DNA from: Halomonas sp.
GTDB lineage: Bacteria > Pseudomonadota > Gammaproteobacteria > Pseudomonadales > Halomonadaceae
Assembly: GCF_007625055.1 (NCBI RefSeq)
Contig: NZ_VMQS01000028.1
Span: forward strand, 1-33,785
DNA: 33,785 nt
Direction of reading: 5' to 3'
Positions 8,024 through 17,615 of the stretch are shown piece after piece. How positions within the stretch are numbered: the stretch's first letter is position 1; every line of letters starts with the position of its first letter. The notes beneath the pieces are model-generated. The model worked only from the letters and a program-made list of their open reading frames with translations, searched no databases and was not told where the DNA came from. The position numbers were made by a program, and so were the translations under genes.

Positions 8024-9907
8024 ATGGATAACTGTTGCCGAGGAAAGGCGATCAAGCAATTCCGGATAGTCAGTGGGATGTCGCTGCTATTTATATCTTC
8101 CTCATTGCTGGCATTTGACGTTCAGATCGACGGAGTTGAGGGAGAGGTTAGCGACAATATCAGTGCCTACACCACGGCAATCAAGGCGAGTGAGTTTACC
8201 GAGGCGCGCCTGGAGGGTGAAATTCGCCGACGTGTGGCCGAGGCCATGCGGCCCTTTGGGTATTACGAGCCTGATATCGACTTGACACTGGAAAGTGGCA
8301 ATGACGGCGTTTCCATATCGGTTGATCCAGGCCAACCGGTCACTATAGACGTCTTGTCATTACAGCTTGATGGCGACGCCAGTGAAGATCCGCCCTTTAT
8401 CAGCGCTGTTGACAACTTTCCTCTTGAACAGGGGGATGTATTGCGTCATAGCCCTTGGGACAGCCTGGTCAGCCGACTGTCAACTCTGGCTCTGGAGCGG
8501 GGTTACTTCAACTGGCGGTTTGCCGATAGACGTATGGAAGTTCGGCCTTACCTGAACAGCGCGCGCCTGTATATGCACTTTGATAGTGGGCAGCGTTACC
8601 GCTTTGGTGATATCCATATAAAGGGAAGCCACATAGAGCCGGAGCGCCTTGAAAACATGCGTCCCTTTGAGTTGGATGCGCCGTATCTGGCCGAATCAAT
8701 CGCTGAGTACAATCAACGCCTGTCAGAAACCGGCTGGTTCAACGCGGTTTCTGTGCGACCGAGGTTAACCGACCCGGCAGAACTGATGGCGATGACACCT
8801 GATGAACACTCTGCTTCCCTGTGGTGGCAGGAAGCCACCGGGCGGCAAATGCCCGACACCGACAGCACGACGATAAATGCCAATATCAGTGTGGACGCCG
8901 TGCGCAGCGCTTTGAGGCTCAGTCCATCGGACAGGGTCTCGATGCCGATTGATATCAGCGTACAACCCGCTGATCGTCACAGTTTCGAGATCGGGGTCGG
9001 GTTTGCCAGTGACGTGGGGCCGCGGATGAGCTTTTCCTGGCAGCAACCCTGGGTTAATCGCTTTGGTCACGGGCTTGATAATGATCTGTATGTCTCGGCA
9101 CCTGAACAGCGGCTCTCCGGTGAGTACATCATTCCACTGGATGACCCGCTCAAAGACAGCTATGAATTGCAATACGGTATCAAGCATGAGGACGATAATG
9201 ATACGCGCTCATTGGAAGGCTCCCTGCAGATCGCCAGACGCTGGAAGTTTGATAATGACTGGGAACAGACCATCTATCTACGCACGACTTACGAGGATTT
9301 TACTCAGGGGGGTGAATCCGACAAGGTCTGGCTGCTTTACCCCGGCGTTCAATGGACACGCACGCGTACCCGAGAACAGCGCTTTCCCGTCTGGGGTGAT
9401 CGCCAGAGACTGTCGATTGACTACTCGGATACATTTTACGGATCAGATGCCCGCTTCCTGAGGGTGGACGGTGAGACCCAATGGATCCGTATGATCGGTA
9501 ACGACAACCGTTTTATCGGCGGTGTGGGGCTTGGCGCTATTGAAACAGACGATTTTGACCGCATTCCTCCTTCGCTTCGCTTTTTTGCCGGGGGTGACCG
9601 TAGCGTACGCGGGTACTCCTATGAAAGCCTTTCCCCTCTCAATGAGGAAGGGCGCCTGCGCGGAGGCCAGCAGCGGCTGACCGCCAGCCTCGAATACCAG
9701 CGTAGGGTTAAAAACAGTTGGTGGAGTGCGGCGTTTGTCGATACCGGCGACGCTTTTGACGATTGGGGCCCTGATAACCTCAAGACAGGCGCCGGGCTCG
9801 GCGTTCGCTGGATATCGCCGGTCGGCCCCATTCGTCTTGATGTCGCCCATCCGTTTGATCACGAAGACGACTGGAGACTGCATTTCTCTATCGGGCCTGA
9901 GTTCTAG
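8024..9907 (+). CDS. tamA: Translocation and assembly module protein TamA
   Basis: Outer-membrane Omp85-family protein that works with TamB in assembling some outer-membrane proteins and in lipid transport between membranes. It has 627 residues. A signal peptide ends around residue 30 (LLFISSSLLA). Three POTRA-like domains occupy about 35-275, and a 16-strand barrel fills the rest, with the Omp85 motif in FFAGGDRSVRGYSYES and the final strand ending DWRLHFSIGPEF with a terminal aromatic residue. tamB follows nine bases later, the usual pairing. Confidence 0.95.
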   Translation: MDNCCRGKAIKQFRIVSGMSLLFISSSLLAFDVQIDGVEGEVSDNISAYTTAIKASEFTEARLEGEIRRRVAEAMRPFGYYEPDIDLTLESGNDGVSISVDPGQPVTIDVLSLQLDGDASEDPPFISAVDNFPLEQGDVLRHSPWDSLVSRLSTLALERGYFNWRFADRRMEVRPYLNSARLYMHFDSGQRYRFGDIHIKGSHIEPERLENMRPFELDAPYLAESIAEYNQRLSETGWFNAVSVRPRLTDPAELMAMTPDEHSASLWWQEATGRQMPDTDSTTINANISVDAVRSALRLSPSDRVSMPIDISVQPADRHSFEIGVGFASDVGPRMSFSWQQPWVNRFGHGLDNDLYVSAPEQRLSGEYIIPLDDPLKDSYELQYGIKHEDDNDTRSLEGSLQIARRWKFDNDWEQTIYLRTTYEDFTQGGESDKVWLLYPGVQWTRTRTREQRFPVWGDRQRLSIDYSDTFYGSDARFLRVDGETQWIRMIGNDNRFIGGVGLGAIETDDFDRIPPSLRFFAGGDRSVRGYSYESLSPLNEEGRLRGGQQRLTASLEYQRRVKNSWWSAAFVDTGDAFDDWGPDNLKTGAGLGVRWISPVGPIRLDVAHPFDHEDDWRLHFSIGPEF

Positions 9908-9916
9908 GAGTTACCT

Positions 9917-12900
9917 GTGTCCCAAGATAAACAAACCGTGGTCAAGCGGCATTATTTCTCAGCCCGAAAACGCCTGTGGCTACTGGCCTGGAGCTTGATA
10001 CGTCTGATCATCGTATTGCCTGTCTGGACGATATCCCTGTTATGTGTCGTTCTCGGTTGGGCATTGTCTCCGTGGGGAACCAACGTGCTGCTGGACCAGG
10101 CGGAACAGCGACACTGGATTCAGCTGGACGATCATCAGGGTAGCCTGCTTGAGCGCCTCAAGCTTGAAGGCCTTAGCCTTGACCTGGCAGGCGTTTCCCT
10201 CTCATTCGATGAGTTTGAACTGGCCTGGGCAGAGGATTGCGTACTTTCCGGCCGTTTGTGCATTGATACGCTGAGATTGATCAATGCTGATATTCGCCTG
10301 CCGGCTGGCGGTGACACACCTGAAAAGGAACAGCAGGACTCGGCGCCGATGCAAGAAATACGCTTGCCTTTCCCGGTTGAACTGCGTGAGCTGGTGGTGG
10401 AAAACATGGATGTGCGCCTCGGCGATGGCACTCGAATCCGCTGGGAGAGTTTTACTTCTGCTATCAGTGCAGAAGAAAACCTGATCCGTATTGCGCCCAC
10501 CCACCTTGAGCGTCCTCAGGTCTATTTGCCCCCAGGTCCGGGCGTCTTGTTGGCAGCTTCAGAGGATGCGCCGCTTTCCAGTGAGGCGATTGATGCCGCC
10601 ATTGAATTGCAGGGCCCGCTTGAACCTGTCAATCAGGCTTCAGCTGCAGAAGTCATCGCCAATCGCGAGCCGATTGAGTTACCCGTTATCAGCCTGCCCA
10701 TCAATCTTGAACTGCCTGAATTCAGCCTGAATGAATTGACACTTTCCGGCGTTACAGAGTACACCGTCAACAGCCTGCAACTGGACCTTACCGCCAGAGG
10801 GCGTCAGATCAACCTGAACCAGCTTGACGTCAGAACCCCGGATGCTTCCATGCAGTTGACGGCTGATGTGGCACTGGAAGGAAACTACCCGCTGAATGCT
10901 CAGCTTGATGGGCAACTTTTTCTACCGGAGATCATGCCGGAACTGGCCGGTGAAGAAATTTCCCTGCGTCTGGATGGCAATCTGAATGACTTGAACGCGA
11001 CGCTAGACGCCCGGGGGCCAGTGTCAGCGAACCTGACCGCCAACCTGGATGCTCTGGCGCCGACCCTGCCTTTCCGGATAACGCTGGACAGCGACGAATT
11101 GCGCTGGCCGTTAACATCCGCGTCCATCGCTGAGGACAGTGAATCAGCGGATGAACCTTATGTGATTGACGGATTGGCGTTAACAGCCGAAGGTGATCTC
11201 GAAGACTACCGGCTGGATCTTCAGCTTGATGCCCAGGGCCCACAGGTGCCGCCCAGCCGGTTGTCATTGAACGGCCAGGGGAATCTGGGCATGTTTAACT
11301 GGGCCCCCTTGTCACTGACCGTTGATGATAGCCAGATATCCAGTAGAGGTAATGTCACCTGGCAAGACGGACTAGGCGTTGAAGCGATTGTTGAGCTGTC
11401 CAATCTTAACCCCAATGATCTTGCACCCTCGGTGGAAGGGCGCCTGGATGGGCGCATGGATGTCTCTGTACGCCAGCAGGGTGAGCTTTGGACGGTTTCA
11501 CTGCCGCAGCTTGAAGTCAACGGCGAGCTACAGGACTATCCACTTACTCTTGAGGCTGCGCTGACCGCAGACAGTTCGCTTGACGTCAATCTTCAGCAGC
11601 TGGAATTTGCTCAGGGTGACAACCGGCTCAATGCCAGCGGTCAGATACGTCCGGATAACATGGATCTGGACGCCAGCATTGATATGCGTGGCCTGCAAAC
11701 CCTGGCCCCCGGATTACAGGGCGGCCTGACGGGGCAGGTTCAGGCGCGGGGCAGCCTGGAGCAGCCGCAACTTACCGCCAATCTTGAAGGCCAGGGGCTG
11801 CGGTTTGGCGAAAATCGTCTGGATACTTTGCAGCTGGATGCGGATATCACTGGCATGGAAGACCCGCAGTTAGATGTCCGCCTGGCAGTAGATGATGCTG
11901 TTGCAGGTGGTCAAACATTTGAAAGTATCCTGCTTTCACTGGATGGCAGGCTTTCTGAGCATAACCTGACGCTGGATGTGCTCGGTGGGGCAGATAATGC
12001 ACTGCTTGACAGTGTCACCCTGGCGCTTGATGGTCAGTTTGATCAGCCAGGCGAGCGCTACCAGGCCAGGCTGTCACCTTTTGAGGTTGTATCAGCATTC
12101 GGCACCATAGGCCTTGAAGCCCCTTTGGATCTGGGTTACCGCCTGGATAGTGGAGAAGCCCGTCTGTCCACATTCTGCTTGCGTCGCGAAGAAGGGGGCA
12201 TAATCTGCTCCGACGAGTCCATCAACGCCTCTGCTGAGGCCGGCCAGGCTGTCCTGTCTGTCAGCGAAGTGCCCATGCAGGTGCTTGCTCCCTTTTTACC
12301 TGATGGCTGGTCGCTACAGGGTGATACCACGGCCGATATGACGGCTTCCTGGCAACAGGGCGGTGCTCGCTGGCAGGCGGATCTGGGGCTCGACAGCAGT
12401 CTGGAAATTACCGCACTGAATGATTTTGGCCAGCCCGTGACTTTGCCGCGCCTGCGCCTTGAAACCGGCATAGAAGCTAACCCACAACAGGTGGATGCCA
12501 ATGCCACGCTTGCGCTGGGTGATGCCGGGGATATCAATCTTGACCTGGCGATAACAGACCCAATGGGGGCCGCCGGTCTCGGCGGTGAGCTTAGTGTCGC
12601 CGGCGTTCGTCTGAACCACTACCGCGACATGGTTGTTGGGCTTGATACCCTGGAAGGGCAGCTCGATGGCACTGTCAGTATCAGCGGCACCTTGGTACAG
12701 CCTGATCTTCAGGGGCAGTTAAGTCTCGAGCAGCTTCAGGTCGCCGGCCCCGATCTGCCAATAGTGGTTCCCGATGGTGAAGTTACCGTGGCGTTCGACG
12801 GGGCCTCTGGCCAAATTGATGGTTTTGTGGATGCCGAACGCGGACGCCTGAATATTCAGGGCGATGCCGTCTGGCCAGGAGATGATGACTGGGGGATCAG

Positions 12901-13921
12901 CATTGACCTGGAGGCAACCGAGAACCCACTATTGGTGGCATTACCACAGTTTGGCCGCCTGGAAGCCGCACCTGATATACGCATCCGCGTCGTTCCTGAG
13001 CGCTTGCAGGTACGTGGCAATGTCAATATTCCCTGGGCGCGTCTTGAAGCAGGTGAATTGCCCTCTTCGGTGACGGGGCCTAGCAGCGATGAGATCATCA
13101 TCACCGAGCGCGATGATCAGGAAGCGGAACAGCGGGCGGGTGGGCCGAGTGCTGCAGAAAGTCTCGAGGAGGGGGGAATGGCCATGGATGTCCAGGTCAG
13201 CATCAACCTTGGTGAAGACATGCAGCTGTCTGCGTATGGGCTGAACTCGAACCTTCAGGGCACGCTTGAAGTGGACCAGAATAGTGGAGGGCTGCAGCTG
13301 TTTGGCGACGTTAACCTGGCCGATGGCCGTTTCAAATCCTTTGGACAGGATCTGCTTATCCGGCGTGGCGCCATTATTTTCAGCGGGCCACCGGGGGCAC
13401 CATCGCTTGATTTTGAAGCAATCCGTAATCCTGAGGTTACCCAGGATGATGTGGTGGTGGGTGTCAGGGTGACCGGACTGGCTGATTCCCCCAACCTGAC
13501 CATTTTTTCCAACCCGGCCATGAATGAAACCCGTGCGCTTTCCTATCTGTTGCGCGGCAGGGCGCCCGATGAATCCGGAAGCGGATTTAACAGTGCCATG
13601 ACCACGGCACTGATCAGCATGTCGCTAGGCCGAACTGGTGGCGCAGTAGGATCTATCGGTGAGACATTTGGTATTGATGACCTGCGTCTGGATACCGCAG
13701 GCGCCGGCGAGGATAGTCAGGTAGCGTTGAGTGGTCAGCTGACCGACGACATCAGCGTCAGCTATGGCGTCGGTATCTTTACCCCGATAGCAGAACTTAC
13801 CCTGCGCTATACCTTATGGCGTGACCTGTATCTGCAGGCTGTTTCAGGTGCCAATCAGGCGGTTGACCTGATTTACCAATTCAGCCGCAGTGGTAACCCT
13901 TCAACGTTTCAAGCGAGGTAA
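9917..13921 (+). CDS. tamB: Translocation and assembly module protein TamB
   Basis: Very large inner-membrane-anchored periplasmic protein that forms a beta-taco groove and partners TamA. It has 1334 residues and starts at GTG 9917 with TAGGAG seven bases before. A transmembrane anchor near residues 20-50 (LLAWSLIRLIIVLPVWTISL) is followed by about 1000 residues of repetitive beta-strand sequence rich in LDLxLxAxG patterns. The C-terminal DUF490 domain (about 1090-1334) includes GDVNLADGRFKSFGQDLLI and GVGIFTPIAELTLRYTLWRD and ends in an Omp85-targeting-like beta segment. Length fits the family (E. coli about 1260). Confidence 0.95.
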   Translation: MSQDKQTVVKRHYFSARKRLWLLAWSLIRLIIVLPVWTISLLCVVLGWALSPWGTNVLLDQAEQRHWIQLDDHQGSLLERLKLEGLSLDLAGVSLSFDEFELAWAEDCVLSGRLCIDTLRLINADIRLPAGGDTPEKEQQDSAPMQEIRLPFPVELRELVVENMDVRLGDGTRIRWESFTSAISAEENLIRIAPTHLERPQVYLPPGPGVLLAASEDAPLSSEAIDAAIELQGPLEPVNQASAAEVIANREPIELPVISLPINLELPEFSLNELTLSGVTEYTVNSLQLDLTARGRQINLNQLDVRTPDASMQLTADVALEGNYPLNAQLDGQLFLPEIMPELAGEEISLRLDGNLNDLNATLDARGPVSANLTANLDALAPTLPFRITLDSDELRWPLTSASIAEDSESADEPYVIDGLALTAEGDLEDYRLDLQLDAQGPQVPPSRLSLNGQGNLGMFNWAPLSLTVDDSQISSRGNVTWQDGLGVEAIVELSNLNPNDLAPSVEGRLDGRMDVSVRQQGELWTVSLPQLEVNGELQDYPLTLEAALTADSSLDVNLQQLEFAQGDNRLNASGQIRPDNMDLDASIDMRGLQTLAPGLQGGLTGQVQARGSLEQPQLTANLEGQGLRFGENRLDTLQLDADITGMEDPQLDVRLAVDDAVAGGQTFESILLSLDGRLSEHNLTLDVLGGADNALLDSVTLALDGQFDQPGERYQARLSPFEVVSAFGTIGLEAPLDLGYRLDSGEARLSTFCLRREEGGIICSDESINASAEAGQAVLSVSEVPMQVLAPFLPDGWSLQGDTTADMTASWQQGGARWQADLGLDSSLEITALNDFGQPVTLPRLRLETGIEANPQQVDANATLALGDAGDINLDLAITDPMGAAGLGGELSVAGVRLNHYRDMVVGLDTLEGQLDGTVSISGTLVQPDLQGQLSLEQLQVAGPDLPIVVPDGEVTVAFDGASGQIDGFVDAERGRLNIQGDAVWPGDDDWGISIDLEATENPLLVALPQFGRLEAAPDIRIRVVPERLQVRGNVNIPWARLEAGELPSSVTGPSSDEIIITERDDQEAEQRAGGPSAAESLEEGGMAMDVQVSINLGEDMQLSAYGLNSNLQGTLEVDQNSGGLQLFGDVNLADGRFKSFGQDLLIRRGAIIFSGPPGAPSLDFEAIRNPEVTQDDVVVGVRVTGLADSPNLTIFSNPAMNETRALSYLLRGRAPDESGSGFNSAMTTALISMSLGRTGGAVGSIGETFGIDDLRLDTAGAGEDSQVALSGQLTDDISVSYGVGIFTPIAELTLRYTLWRDLYLQAVSGANQAVDLIYQFSRSGNPSTFQAR

Positions 13922-13927
13922 GACATC

Positions 13928-14539
13928 ATGCGTTTTTTTGATCGTGTTCCAACCGGGCGAGACACGCCGATACCCACCAGTGAGTATCATGCCATCAGCG
14001 GAGAAGCGCTGAAGCCGGCGCACCGCGAAGGCTACGCCACGCTGGTGGTTGGCATGGGGTGTTTCTGGGGCGTCGAACGCCTCTTCTGGTCAGTTCCCGG
14101 GGTTCTGGTCACGGCCGCAGGCTACGCAGGCGGCAAGACGCCCAATCCCAGCTATGAAGAAGTCTGTACGGGTCAGACCGAACACGCGGAAGTGGTCCTG
14201 ATCATTTATGATACCGCTGAAGTCAGTCTGGAATCGCTGTTAACCATTTTCTGGGAAAACCATGACCCCACGCAGCTGAACCGCCAAGGGAACGACAGGG
14301 GTACCCAATACCGTTCAGCTATCTACACCACCGATCAACGACAGCTTGAAACAGCCCGGCACAGCGCCGAACTTTTTCAGCAACAGCTGGATCAGGCCGG
14401 ACGAGGAACGATCACGACGGAGATAAAGCCGCTGGATACGTTTTATTATGCCGAAGCCTATCACCAGCAGTACCTACACAAGAATCCGGGTGGTTACTGT
14501 GGTCTGAAAGGCACCGGTGTCAGCTGCCAACTGGTGTGA
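13928..14539 (+). CDS. msrA: Peptide methionine sulfoxide reductase MsrA
   Basis: Reduces the S epimer of methionine sulfoxide in damaged proteins. It has 203 residues with the active-site motif GCFWGVE (Cys45), the substrate-pocket sequence NPSYEEVCTG, and HDPTQLNRQGND-GTQYRS. The C-terminal Cys191 (in YCGLKGTG) and Cys200 can serve as resolving cysteines recycled by thioredoxin. It lies six bases after tamB and may be co-transcribed with it. Confidence 0.97.
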   Translation: MRFFDRVPTGRDTPIPTSEYHAISGEALKPAHREGYATLVVGMGCFWGVERLFWSVPGVLVTAAGYAGGKTPNPSYEEVCTGQTEHAEVVLIIYDTAEVSLESLLTIFWENHDPTQLNRQGNDRGTQYRSAIYTTDQRQLETARHSAELFQQQLDQAGRGTITTEIKPLDTFYYAEAYHQQYLHKNPGGYCGLKGTGVSCQLV

Positions 14540-14572
14540 GGACATTATTTCTGACGAGGACATACGATCATC

Positions 14573-15100
14573 ATGAGAAGCTTATGCATATTACCCGGGC
14601 ATATCAGTCTTTTTGCCTGTACAGCGGTCGCAGCGGCTCTCTTACTGGGTACAGTATCTTCCCAGGCCAGCGAGAATGATCCCTGGGCGTCTCCGCCAAG
14701 CAGCGCTGAAAGTACTTCCTTTGCAGATCAACGTGAGGCCGTCATCTGGCGTCAGAATACATTCGACGAATCCAAGAGCCTGTTACGCCAACTACGATTT
14801 GATATCGTTAATCAGCGCGATCTGTCTGCCGCTGAGCCGCGTATTGAATCCCTCAGGCAAATGCTCAGTGCAGATAAAATGCTCCCGGCGTTCATTGAAG
14901 GCAGTCATGGTTCAGGGTCTGATGCCAGACCGGAAATCTGGGAGGAGTGGGATCGCTACCGATCGGGCTTTGATCAACTGGATACCGACATAGCCACTCT
15001 CCAAGAGGCAGTCAGCAATGAGGATTTGAGGGCTGCCGCCAAGGGGCTCTCAGTTGTTGGAGAAAGTTGTAAAAGCTGCCACCGTGGTTATCGCTACTGA
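14573..15100 (+). CDS. Cytochrome c'-type periplasmic haem protein
   Basis: A 175-residue exported protein. A signal peptide covers about 1-33 (LFACTAVAAALLLGTVSSQA). The mature part is helical with WRQNTFDESKSLLRQLRFDIV, and the C-terminus carries a single haem-attachment motif CKSCH (Cys166, Cys169, axial His170) followed by RGYRY. Four helices with a C-terminal CxxCH is the signature of cytochrome c' (class II). Such proteins bind nitric oxide or act in electron transfer; which applies here is not shown. The first helix replaces the usual short R-Q-x-x-M start with longer sequence, so the match is to the fold rather than a close homologue. Confidence 0.85.
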   Translation: MRSLCILPGHISLFACTAVAAALLLGTVSSQASENDPWASPPSSAESTSFADQREAVIWRQNTFDESKSLLRQLRFDIVNQRDLSAAEPRIESLRQMLSADKMLPAFIEGSHGSGSDARPEIWEEWDRYRSGFDQLDTDIATLQEAVSNEDLRAAAKGLSVVGESCKSCHRGYRY

Positions 15101-15138
15101 TCAATTCATGGCGGCTATCAAGGCCGCCACCTTGATCA
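15098..15138 (+). other. Interrupted hairpin after cytochrome c' gene
   Basis: TGATCAA (15098-15104, including the stop codon) pairs with TTGATCA (15132-15138). Inside it GGCGGC (15110-15115) pairs with GCCGCC (15123-15128) around a 7-base loop. No T-run follows, so it is not a classic intrinsic terminator but may end or protect the transcript. The rest of the gap to 15362 holds no convincing gene. Confidence 0.4.
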
Positions 15139-15362
15139 ATCGCCAGCGTCGAGGCCGTCAACTCGATGAAGGGTCGCCACCTGGCAGAGATCATCTATTC
15201 ACCCTGATACCTGTATTTCCGGCCATGCATGACGATTTGTGGACCTCGCTGCCAGAGGTTCGAGATAAACCGCGCGCCTCATAGAACCTGCCGTGTCACG
15301 GGCATATTTAATGATCAGGAAATACCCTTTAACCTATTGATATTGAATGAAAGGAGCACGGA

Positions 15363-16757
15363 ATGACGGATAAAACCGCTTATGAATACGACCTCTTTGT
15401 CATTGGCGCCGGATCAGGCGGCGTGCGCGCAGCCAGAATGGCGGCGGCTGAAGGTGCCAAGGTCGGGATAGCGGAAAACCGTTATCTGGGAGGAACCTGC
15501 GTCAATGTGGGATGCGTACCCAAAAAACTCTATTCCTATGCTGCGCACTTTCACGACAGCTTCGACGATGCGGCTGGCTTTGGCTGGCAATTACCTGGCC
15601 CGGCTACGTTTGATTGGGCAACCCTGAGAGAGAACAAGAAAGGTGAAATCAAGCGCCTGAACGGTATCTATCACCGCTTGCTCGAAGGTGCCGACGTATC
15701 GCTTTACAATGCGCATGCCAGCGTCATGGATGCGCATACCGTCGTCCTGCATAACGACGAAGGTGAGCATCAGGTCACCGCACAGCGGATTCTGGTGGCC
15801 ACCGGCGGCTGGCCCTGGCTGCCGGATTTCCCGGGTAGCGAACATATGCTCAGCTCCAACCAGATTTTTGATCTGGAACATTTCCCCAAACGCTTTCTGA
15901 CCCTTGGCGGTGGTTATATTTCGGTCGAATTTGCCAGCATTTTCAATGGCCTTGGTAGTGATACCCACCTTATCTATCGCGGCGATCTTTTCCTGCGTGG
16001 CTTTGATCAGGAAGTACGTGAATTTACCCGCGATGAGATGGCGCGTAAGGGAGTAAACCTGCACTTTAACGTCAATATTGCCCAGATCGATAAAGTAACG
16101 GGTGATAACAACCGCGATGAATACCGGGTGACATTGACTGACGGCCAGGTAATGCACGTGGATGCGGTTCTGGCGGCCACCGGCCGGCATGCCAATATTG
16201 AAGGGTTAGGGCTGGATACATTGGGCATACGCTTGGACGAGCAGGGCAAGGTGCCTGTCAATGAGCGTTTTGAGACCAGTATCCCTTCCATCCTGGCCCT
16301 TGGCGATCTGATTGCAGGGCCAGAACTGACCCCTATCGCACTGGCTGAAGCCATGCACCTGGTGGATGTTCATTTTCGTGATGTTGATGCGAGCCCGATG
16401 GATTACGCCAACATTCCCACCGCCGTGTTCTGTCACCCCAATATAGGAACCGTCGGGCTGTCTGAAGAAGAGGCCAGAGAAAAAGGCAATATTCGTGTTT
16501 ACCAGGCCGATTTTCGCGCGATGAAACATACCCTGTCAGGCAGCCAGGAACGTACCCTGATGAAGCTGATTGTGGATGATGCTACCGACGTGGTGCTTGG
16601 CGCGCATATGGTAGGGGACGAGGCGGGAGAAGTTATCCAGGGCATAGCCATCGCCGTCCGGGCAGGGCTCACCAAGGCTGACTTCGACCGTACAGTGGGC
16701 ATTCATCCAACCGGCGCTGAAGAATTTGTCACCATGCGCAACGTCACCCGCTGCTAA
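15363..16757 (+). CDS. gorA: Glutathione-disulfide reductase
   Basis: FAD-dependent NADPH oxidoreductase that keeps glutathione reduced. It has 464 residues with the FAD-binding GAGSGGVRAARMAA near the N-terminus, the redox disulfide in GGTCVNVGCVPKK (Cys46, Cys51), an NADPH-binding loop GGGYISVEFA, the second FAD motif ALGDL, and the dimer-interface catalytic His448 in HPTGAEE. The presence of HPTGAEE plus the glutathione-reductase-type GTCVNVGCVPKKLY favours Gor over dihydrolipoamide dehydrogenase or mercuric reductase. AAAGGAGCACG precedes the ATG. Confidence 0.95.
   Translation: MTDKTAYEYDLFVIGAGSGGVRAARMAAAEGAKVGIAENRYLGGTCVNVGCVPKKLYSYAAHFHDSFDDAAGFGWQLPGPATFDWATLRENKKGEIKRLNGIYHRLLEGADVSLYNAHASVMDAHTVVLHNDEGEHQVTAQRILVATGGWPWLPDFPGSEHMLSSNQIFDLEHFPKRFLTLGGGYISVEFASIFNGLGSDTHLIYRGDLFLRGFDQEVREFTRDEMARKGVNLHFNVNIAQIDKVTGDNNRDEYRVTLTDGQVMHVDAVLAATGRHANIEGLGLDTLGIRLDEQGKVPVNERFETSIPSILALGDLIAGPELTPIALAEAMHLVDVHFRDVDASPMDYANIPTAVFCHPNIGTVGLSEEEAREKGNIRVYQADFRAMKHTLSGSQERTLMKLIVDDATDVVLGAHMVGDEAGEVIQGIAIAVRAGLTKADFDRTVGIHPTGAEEFVTMRNVTRC
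16660..16667 (+). other. KOPS-like octamer (GGGCAGGG)
   Basis: Matches GGGNAGGG on the plus strand inside the glutathione reductase gene, left of dif and pointing toward it. Confidence 0.45.
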
Positions 16758-16799
16758 CCGGTGAAAAGCCGAGAGTATAATTTTTTATTATAGTACGGC

Positions 16800-16968
16800 C
16801 GGTCATGATCGCCCCAGATTTGCTGTTATCATAATTTAAAGTTATAGTAACGATAAATTGTTTTTAAACAATCTGTTCATAAGATACTCGTTTCTTAAAG
16901 TACTTTTCGAACAATGTACGTATTGAACAGCGTACCACTTGATTAAATCGCAAAAGCGAAGCTTAACC
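16800..16968 (+). promoter_or_regulatory. AT-rich leader/promoter region of ectA
   Basis: This region is clearly more AT-rich than its neighbours. It holds a perfect inverted repeat ATTGTTT-TT-AAACAAT (16857-16872) and an 11-base direct repeat with 9 of 11 matches: GAACAATGTAC (16909-16919) and GAACAGCGTAC (16925-16935), start-to-start distance 16. In Halomonas elongata ectA is driven by osmotically responsive promoters upstream, so the region probably carries the regulated promoter. I cannot place the -10 and -35 boxes with confidence. Confidence 0.5.
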
Positions 16969-17565
16969 ATGACAACGCCAACACCACCCTTTACGCCCTC
17001 TGCCGATCTGGTTCGTCCTACCGTTGCGGATGCCGTGGTAGGGCATGCAGAGACCCCTTTATTCATACGCAAACCGAATGCTGAAGACGGCTGGGGGGTA
17101 TACGAACTCATCAAGTCCTGTCCACCGCTGGATGTCAACTCAGCCTATGCCTACCTGCTGTTGGCAACACAGTTTCGTGATACCTGTGCTGTGGCTATCA
17201 ATGAAGAACATGAGGTCGTCGGCTTTGTATCCGGGTATGTCAAGGATAATGCGCCGGATACGTATTTCCTGTGGCAAGTGGCCGTGGGGGAGAAGGCGCG
17301 TGGAACGGGCTTGGCCCGCCGTCTGGTTGAAGCCATTATGACACGCCCCGAACTTCAGGAAGTCCATCATCTTGAAACGACCATCACCCCGGATAACCAG
17401 GCCTCATGGGGTTTGTTTCGCCGGCTTGCAGCCCGGTGGCAAGCGCCGCTGAACAGTCGTGAATATTTTTCCACCGAACAGCTCGGCGGAGAACATGATC
17501 CTGAGAATCTGGTCAGGATTGGTCCTTTCCAGACAGGCACTATCGCTGGTTATCAGGGTGATTGA
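16969..17565 (+). CDS. ectA: L-2,4-diaminobutyric acid acetyltransferase EctA
   Basis: GNAT-family enzyme that acetylates L-2,4-diaminobutyrate to N-gamma-acetyldiaminobutyrate, the middle step of ectoine synthesis. It has 198 residues. The start at 16969 matches the family N-terminus (PFTPSADL-VRPTVADAVVG) and has a purine-rich site at 16954-16961; an in-frame ATG at 16939 would add ten atypical residues. Visible landmarks are DGWGVYELIKSCPPLDVNSAY, the acetyl-CoA loop VAVGEKARGTGLARRL and HLETTITPDNQASWGLF. The gene that should follow, ectB, is absent: ectC comes after only 50 bases. Confidence 0.97.
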   Translation: MTTPTPPFTPSADLVRPTVADAVVGHAETPLFIRKPNAEDGWGVYELIKSCPPLDVNSAYAYLLLATQFRDTCAVAINEEHEVVGFVSGYVKDNAPDTYFLWQVAVGEKARGTGLARRLVEAIMTRPELQEVHHLETTITPDNQASWGLFRRLAARWQAPLNSREYFSTEQLGGEHDPENLVRIGPFQTGTIAGYQGD

Positions 17566-17615
17566 CGTACTATTCTATTGACGCTATCAGTGGCTAAACG
17601 AATAAGGAAACTATT

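Noticed and set aside
16756-16803. Terminator after the glutathione reductase gene
   Set aside because: Short ACCGG/CCGGT arms and an AT-only inner stem are present, but the stem is weak and no T-run follows it, so I could not support a call.
17520-17615. Sigma-54 promoter before ectC, as reported in Halomonas elongata
   Set aside because: The best candidate (GGCACTATCGC) has the wrong spacing between the GG and GC elements.
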